Positions 60,336 to 64,000 of a stretch of 64,000 nucleotides of DNA are shown in pieces; the first letter of the stretch is position 1, and every line of letters begins with the position of its first letter. The position numbers and the translations under genes are program-made. Origin of the DNA: CBDCVN01 sp965223045 (GTDB lineage Bacteria; Deinococcota; Deinococci; Deinococcales; Trueperaceae); the NCBI GenBank assembly GCA_965223045.1, contig CBDCVN010000013.1:4588001-4652000 (forward strand). Direction: 5' to 3'. Under the pieces are notes generated by a model. The model worked only from the letters and a program-made list of their open reading frames with translations. It did not search any database and was not told where the DNA came from.

Positions 60336-60734
60336 TTATGCTTGGCATGTTGGACACAATCCATAAAAGGTTAAAGCATGGTTAGTAACAGCAAAACCAC
60401 CAGGCAATGAAGTATTTGTTAGGTTAGTAACAGGGCAATTTACCTCAAGATAATATATAGTCTCACAAACTTGACAGCAAAAGTGGTGGTGATGGTCACT
60501 ACGTTTAAGCTCATAACGAGTATTCCTGCCGGGGATATGTACAGCCACAATTTGATTTTCCTCCTCGAGTAACTTAAGAGTACGGTAAACTGTGGCAAGA
60601 CCAAGGCGTGGTTGTGTTTTTTGAGTATGATTTAGCACTTCCTGGGGAGTAAGTGGTCCCGTTGCTTTTGAGAAACTCTCAAGAATAGCTATTCTTTGTA
60701 CTGTTTGTCGTTTCATAACCAATCCTGTTTTCAA
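60336..60734 (-). CDS. Fur-family metalloregulator
   Basis: 132 residues, or 126 from the internal ATG (MKRQTVQR). Winged helix about 10-80 (RLGLATVYRTLKLLEEENQIV), then the metal-binding dimer domain with HHHHFCCQVC (about 82-91) and a C-terminal CPTC (127-130); the two Cys pairs form the structural zinc site. It could sense iron, zinc, manganese or peroxide; the subtype is not clear. Upstream are two 15-bp direct repeats that may hold its promoter or operator. Confidence 0.9.
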   Translation of the reverse strand: MKTGLVMKRQTVQRIAILESFSKATGPLTPQEVLNHTQKTQPRLGLATVYRTLKLLEEENQIVAVHIPGRNTRYELKRSDHHHHFCCQVCETIYYLEVNCPVTNLTNTSLPGGFAVTNHALTFYGLCPTCQA

Positions 60735-61115
60735 AGTTGATTATTATTACTATAGTGTTAGTTACTATAGTGTTAGTAGTTAACCAATATCTTTATAACC
60801 ACTAATAATACAGCATTGTATTATAGCACTCTAATTGCTGAAAGTGCTCTATCAGTAGTAAGACTAGCAATTCTTTGGCTATAAGTAATACTGCTTGTAC
60901 ATAGACAAGACACTTTTCGACACTTTTTCGATGCTTTTTTTAATATGTTGAAAGTGACTTAGTTTTGGATATTTACTTGAGAAAATTTATTAGTGTACAA
61001 CACACAATATTTGTAAAGAGTTTTTCTTGGAAAATGTTCATTTTTACTTGTTTTTAGTATTTAGTATATGGTGTACCTCATGCACTAGTACTTATTCCTC
61101 TATAAGGGACTTATT
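60735..61115. other. Gap between the Fur-family gene and the spondin-domain gene
   Basis: About 380 bp of divergent upstream sequence. Apart from the 15-bp direct repeats, there is a doubled CACTTTTTCGA-like stretch near 60910-60935. AAGGGA precedes the ATG at 61116. No TGTCACG repeat, so the spondin gene does not share that promoter type. Confidence 0.4.
60747..60776 (-). promoter_or_regulatory. Tandem 15-bp direct repeat upstream of the Fur-family gene
   Basis: TTACTATAGTGTTAG occurs at 60747-60761 and again at 60762-60776. On the minus strand each contains ACTATAGTAA, itself near-palindromic and similar to a -10 box. Placement 12-42 bp before the start suggests promoter plus operator, possibly autoregulatory. 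Confidence 0.45.
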
Positions 61116-63710
61116 ATGAAATGTATTTCTGTTTTTAGCATTATTTTGCTAGTTGTTATTATAACATCTTGTAAAAATAATGTTGCCCCACCGAATGTGG
61201 AAAGAGAGTTGCCTAGTATACCAGCTCCTGAAAAAGCACCCAAAGCTGATCAAGCTGTTCTCTCAGATGATCAACTCCAACAAAGTTTAGTGATCTCAGC
61301 TAATCCAGAAAATCTTTTGGTCAATGGTGACTTCGAAAGCTTTGACTCTTGGACAGCCTGTGGGTTAGGAGGTAGCTTATCCCTCTCTAATGATGCTCAT
61401 GCTGGTAACACCGCTGCTTCTCTCTCCACTGATTGTTTCTACCAATCCATAAATGTATCCCCTAACCAAACCTTTAGCCTTAGTTGTTTTGCTAAAAGAA
61501 CTCAAGATGGCTGGACAGGTCTAGGTTTCACTTTTAGTGATATAAACTGGCAAGAACTTGGTGGTGCAGCTCCCACTCAAGAAATACGTGATAGTACCTA
61601 TCGTCAATACTCTACCACAGCAACTGCTCCTGCTAATAGCTCTTACCTTACCGTCTGGGCCTATACCGATGGAGAAGTCTTGATTGACAGTTGTCAACTG
61701 TTTGAAGGAACTGCTCCTCCTCCTAGTGGAAATTTATTAGTTAATCCTAGTTTTGAAAACGACCAAGAAGGTTGGTTTGCTTGTGGAAGTGCTGCAAATA
61801 TTACCATTGTTAACGATCCTTCTGATGGCAATAAGGCCATCCAAGTAAGTAACAGTGGCTGCCTTTATCAGGACTTACAAGCTATAGGAGGTAGCAAGTA
61901 CAATTTAAATTGTCAAGCCAAGTATGATGCGTCAGGTTGGGCAACATTAATATTATCATTCTTAGACAGCAATTGGCAAAGTATAGTGAGTGATTACAGA
62001 GTCATCCAAGGAACTAATTATCAAGATTACAGCATTAGTATGGATGCTCCTGCTAATGCTGCACATGCTGCAGTCACTTTCTATAGTGAGCCAAGTACTT
62101 CTTATGATGCTTGTAGCCTTTCTGTAGAATCAGCTCCTCCTCCTTCAAATCCAGCTATTGACATTCGTATACAAGCTGAAGGTCCAGATAGTCAGGAAGT
62201 TACTTCTGGAGGTAGTGCTAACTTTGAAGTGGAAGTGAGAAATACTGGCAATGTTACTCTTACTAATGTCACTGTAGTAAACTCTGCCGCCATTGCAAGC
62301 TGTGACAAAAACATTGGTGATCTAGCAGTTGGTGCCAATGTTACTTACACATGCAGCAAAGACAATATCACCAACGACTTTACCACTATAGTTACAGCCT
62401 CTGGGGAATACAATGGCAGCACCAATATCGAAGATAGTGATGAAACAACTGTAAAAGTCAAAAACATATCACCCCAATGTACAACTAACGCTAGTTATAT
62501 AATAATCTTTGACGCCACTTGGAGTGCTACCACACATCCTGTTGATTTTCCTCCTGATCCACACTTTTCCGATTTGGTAGGAGTCAGTCATAAGGATAGC
62601 GTGAGTTTTTGGCAAGAAGGTGGTTTAGCCTCACCTGGTATAGAAGCTATGGCAGAAGAGGGTGCTACTGCCACTTTAATTAACGAGGTTAATAGTGCTA
62701 TAGCAGCAGGCAAAGCTGATCAGATGTTATTAGGAGACTACATTAGCTCTTCACCGGGGTCTACAAGCCTCCAGTTTGATCTCTCGCCAGATTTTCCTGA
62801 AGTAACCTTAGTTTCTATGGTAGCACCTAGTCCTGACTGGTTTGTAGGTGTTTCTAGGCTCGAGCTTTGTGAAAATGGTGTTTGGGTTAACAGTAAATCA
62901 GTTGATCTATTTGCCTTTGATGCAGGTACAGACAGTGGTACAACTTATACCTCTGACAATATAGATACAAACCCCCAAGAAGCCATTAGCCAGTTAACAA
63001 CTGGTGTTTTTGAGGTGGGTGGTGTAGTGCCTAAGTTAGGTACTTTTACGTTCACTTTACAATCCAATCCCCCTGTAGCTAATCCAGGCATTGATATTCG
63101 CCTTCAAGCTGAGGGAGAAGACAAATACAACAGGTACGTTACAGGAGATTTCAATGTTGAAATTGCTGTACGTAATAAGGGTGATATTTCTCTTAGTAAT
63201 ATAAATGTAACAAGCGATATACCCAATTGCTCTAACACTTTTGCTACCTTAGCTGTTAGTGAAATACAAAGGTTTAACTGTACCATTAATGTATCACTTT
63301 CTCAAGACCAACAATATACTGTAACAACATCTGCAACAAGCAGTAACGTCAGTACAAGTGATAGTGATACTGCTACTATAAAGCACTGGCCTATAGAAGC
63401 ACCTAATCCAGCAGGACTCTTAAGAATTTTTACGGACACTACCAATGTTGTTCAGGGTAATGATGTAACTTTTTGGATTAATGTAGCAGCATTAGGCAAC
63501 ATTACTTATATTAAAAACATTACCAGCAACATTCCAGATTGCAATCGCACCCTTTCTCCAGCTGTTTCAATTAATGGACAAGTAGTGGTTTATAACTGCA
63601 CAGCACAAAATATACAATCGAACCTCACTGCTACTATTAACACCATCAATAATGAAGGTGGTACACGTCAGCATACTTTGACTGATTCTATAGCTGTAAT
63701 TGTGCAGTAA
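61116..63710 (+). CDS. Spondin-domain lipoprotein with carbohydrate-binding-like and DUF11-like domains
   Basis: 864 residues. Lipobox IITSC (lipid Cys19). Two CBM-like jelly rolls (about 67-195: NLLVNGDFESFDSWTACGLG; about 205-340: NLLVNPSFENDQEGWFACGS), a DUF11-like beta domain (about 346-450), a Spondin_N domain (about 455-647: YIIIFDATWSATTHPVDFPP, PHFSDLVGVSHKD, PSPDWFVGVSRLELCENGVW) and two more DUF11-like domains to the end. Spondin domains occur in bacterial surface proteins and bind calcium and lipids in animals. Probably a surface binding protein. No catalytic motif seen. Confidence 0.85.
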   Translation: MKCISVFSIILLVVIITSCKNNVAPPNVERELPSIPAPEKAPKADQAVLSDDQLQQSLVISANPENLLVNGDFESFDSWTACGLGGSLSLSNDAHAGNTAASLSTDCFYQSINVSPNQTFSLSCFAKRTQDGWTGLGFTFSDINWQELGGAAPTQEIRDSTYRQYSTTATAPANSSYLTVWAYTDGEVLIDSCQLFEGTAPPPSGNLLVNPSFENDQEGWFACGSAANITIVNDPSDGNKAIQVSNSGCLYQDLQAIGGSKYNLNCQAKYDASGWATLILSFLDSNWQSIVSDYRVIQGTNYQDYSISMDAPANAAHAAVTFYSEPSTSYDACSLSVESAPPPSNPAIDIRIQAEGPDSQEVTSGGSANFEVEVRNTGNVTLTNVTVVNSAAIASCDKNIGDLAVGANVTYTCSKDNITNDFTTIVTASGEYNGSTNIEDSDETTVKVKNISPQCTTNASYIIIFDATWSATTHPVDFPPDPHFSDLVGVSHKDSVSFWQEGGLASPGIEAMAEEGATATLINEVNSAIAAGKADQMLLGDYISSSPGSTSLQFDLSPDFPEVTLVSMVAPSPDWFVGVSRLELCENGVWVNSKSVDLFAFDAGTDSGTTYTSDNIDTNPQEAISQLTTGVFEVGGVVPKLGTFTFTLQSNPPVANPGIDIRLQAEGEDKYNRYVTGDFNVEIAVRNKGDISLSNINVTSDIPNCSNTFATLAVSEIQRFNCTINVSLSQDQQYTVTTSATSSNVSTSDSDTATIKHWPIEAPNPAGLLRIFTDTTNVVQGNDVTFWINVAALGNITYIKNITSNIPDCNRTLSPAVSINGQVVVYNCTAQNIQSNLTATINTINNEGGTRQHTLTDSIAVIVQ

Positions 63711-63806
63711 ATTGCTAGCCTCATTTTAAAGTGGCAGCCATCAACTAAGTCTATCACACACTCGACAAAACTTCATTATTAGATTCTTACACAAACCCAA
63801 AACTTG

Positions 63807-63827
63807 GCTGTGCCCTTAGGGCACAGC
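63807..63827 (+). terminator. Hairpin after the spondin-domain gene
   Basis: GCTGTGCCC-TTA-GGGCACAGC, perfect 9-bp stem, followed by ATTTAGTTATT. About 100 bp after the stop and just before the next ribosome site. Confidence 0.7.
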
Positions 63828-63851
63828 ATTTAGTTATTAGAAGGAGTAATT

Positions 63852-64000
63852 ATGATATTTAGGTTTTTTATTTGCTTTATAGCTTTAGTAGTTCCAATTA
63901 CTGCTTGTCAGCGAAGTAACACTCCTCAACCTACTACCCCAACTAACCCTAATCCCACCATTCCCCAACCAGATGATGTTCCTAATATTGCAACTAGAGT
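63852..64000 (+). CDS. Lipoprotein, N-terminal part (runs off the window)
   Basis: ATG 63852 with AAGGAG at 63841-63846. The 49 visible residues are a signal peptide with lipobox PITAC (lipid Cys19) and a Pro/Thr/Asn-rich tether (TPQPTTPTNPNPTIPQP). The functional part lies outside the window. Probably another surface lipoprotein of this region. Confidence 0.75.
   Translation, partial: MIFRFFICFIALVVPITACQRSNTPQPTTPTNPNPTIPQPDDVPNIATR

Overview
The window is AT-rich bacterial chromosome around a replication origin. Three things point to a low-GC member of the Deinococcota (Deinococcus-Thermus): a single-chain SSB with two OB folds ending in DLPF, inside rpsF-ssb-rpsR-rplI; the order oriC-dnaN-eno-pyk; and a futalosine-route menaquinone gene (mqnC). 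The family-level placement is inference.

Layout. 1-8.4 kb is decayed and IS-rich: an ATP-grasp gene split by a palindrome-ended element, two small zinc-ribbon genes (one split by an IS5 element, one frameshifted), a di-haem peroxidase, a nucleotidyltransferase/DUF302 pair, and a nest of IS5 remnant + IS1 + IS630. 8.6-23.7 kb is mostly housekeeping: purN, lipA, ribF, ferritin, rpsF-ssb-rpsR-rplI, UDG, tRNA-Ala, rplU-rpmA, SRP RNA, an O-antigen ligase-like gene and mqnC, plus a coupled arrestin-like/P-loop ATPase pair. 23.87-24.11 kb holds 13 DnaA boxes. dnaN, a SIMPL protein, eno, pyk and an NMT1-like binding protein follow.

30.3-36.6 kb holds a probably undescribed cluster: two proteins sharing an N-terminal helical domain and a C-terminal roadblock-like domain (one with ~700 residues of coiled coil between them), flanking a membrane protein, then tsaE. 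An EAL phosphodiesterase pseudogene follows; two different small inverted-repeat elements with clean target duplications can be excised from it on paper to restore the frame.

38-64 kb is a surface/secretome region led by a large SARP-type (BTAD + AAA + TPR) regulator. Downstream are an M19-like exported hydrolase, a vWD/LamG lipoprotein, a papain-like lipoprotein, an Ig-repeat lipoprotein, a second nest of IS elements (IS1 holding an IS427-type element holding an IS5 element), a broken second SARP gene, sugar-type MFS and MATE transporters, a Fur-family regulator and a spondin-domain lipoprotein. Direct repeats of TGTCACG spaced 11 bp apart lie just upstream of -10-like boxes before several of these genes, matching the geometry of SARP operators. 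I propose they are the targets of the SARP regulator.

Across the native sequence the palindrome CTCGAG is strongly over-represented (38 found by reading) and is absent from the IS nests. Positions and counts were read by eye; no search or alignment program was run.
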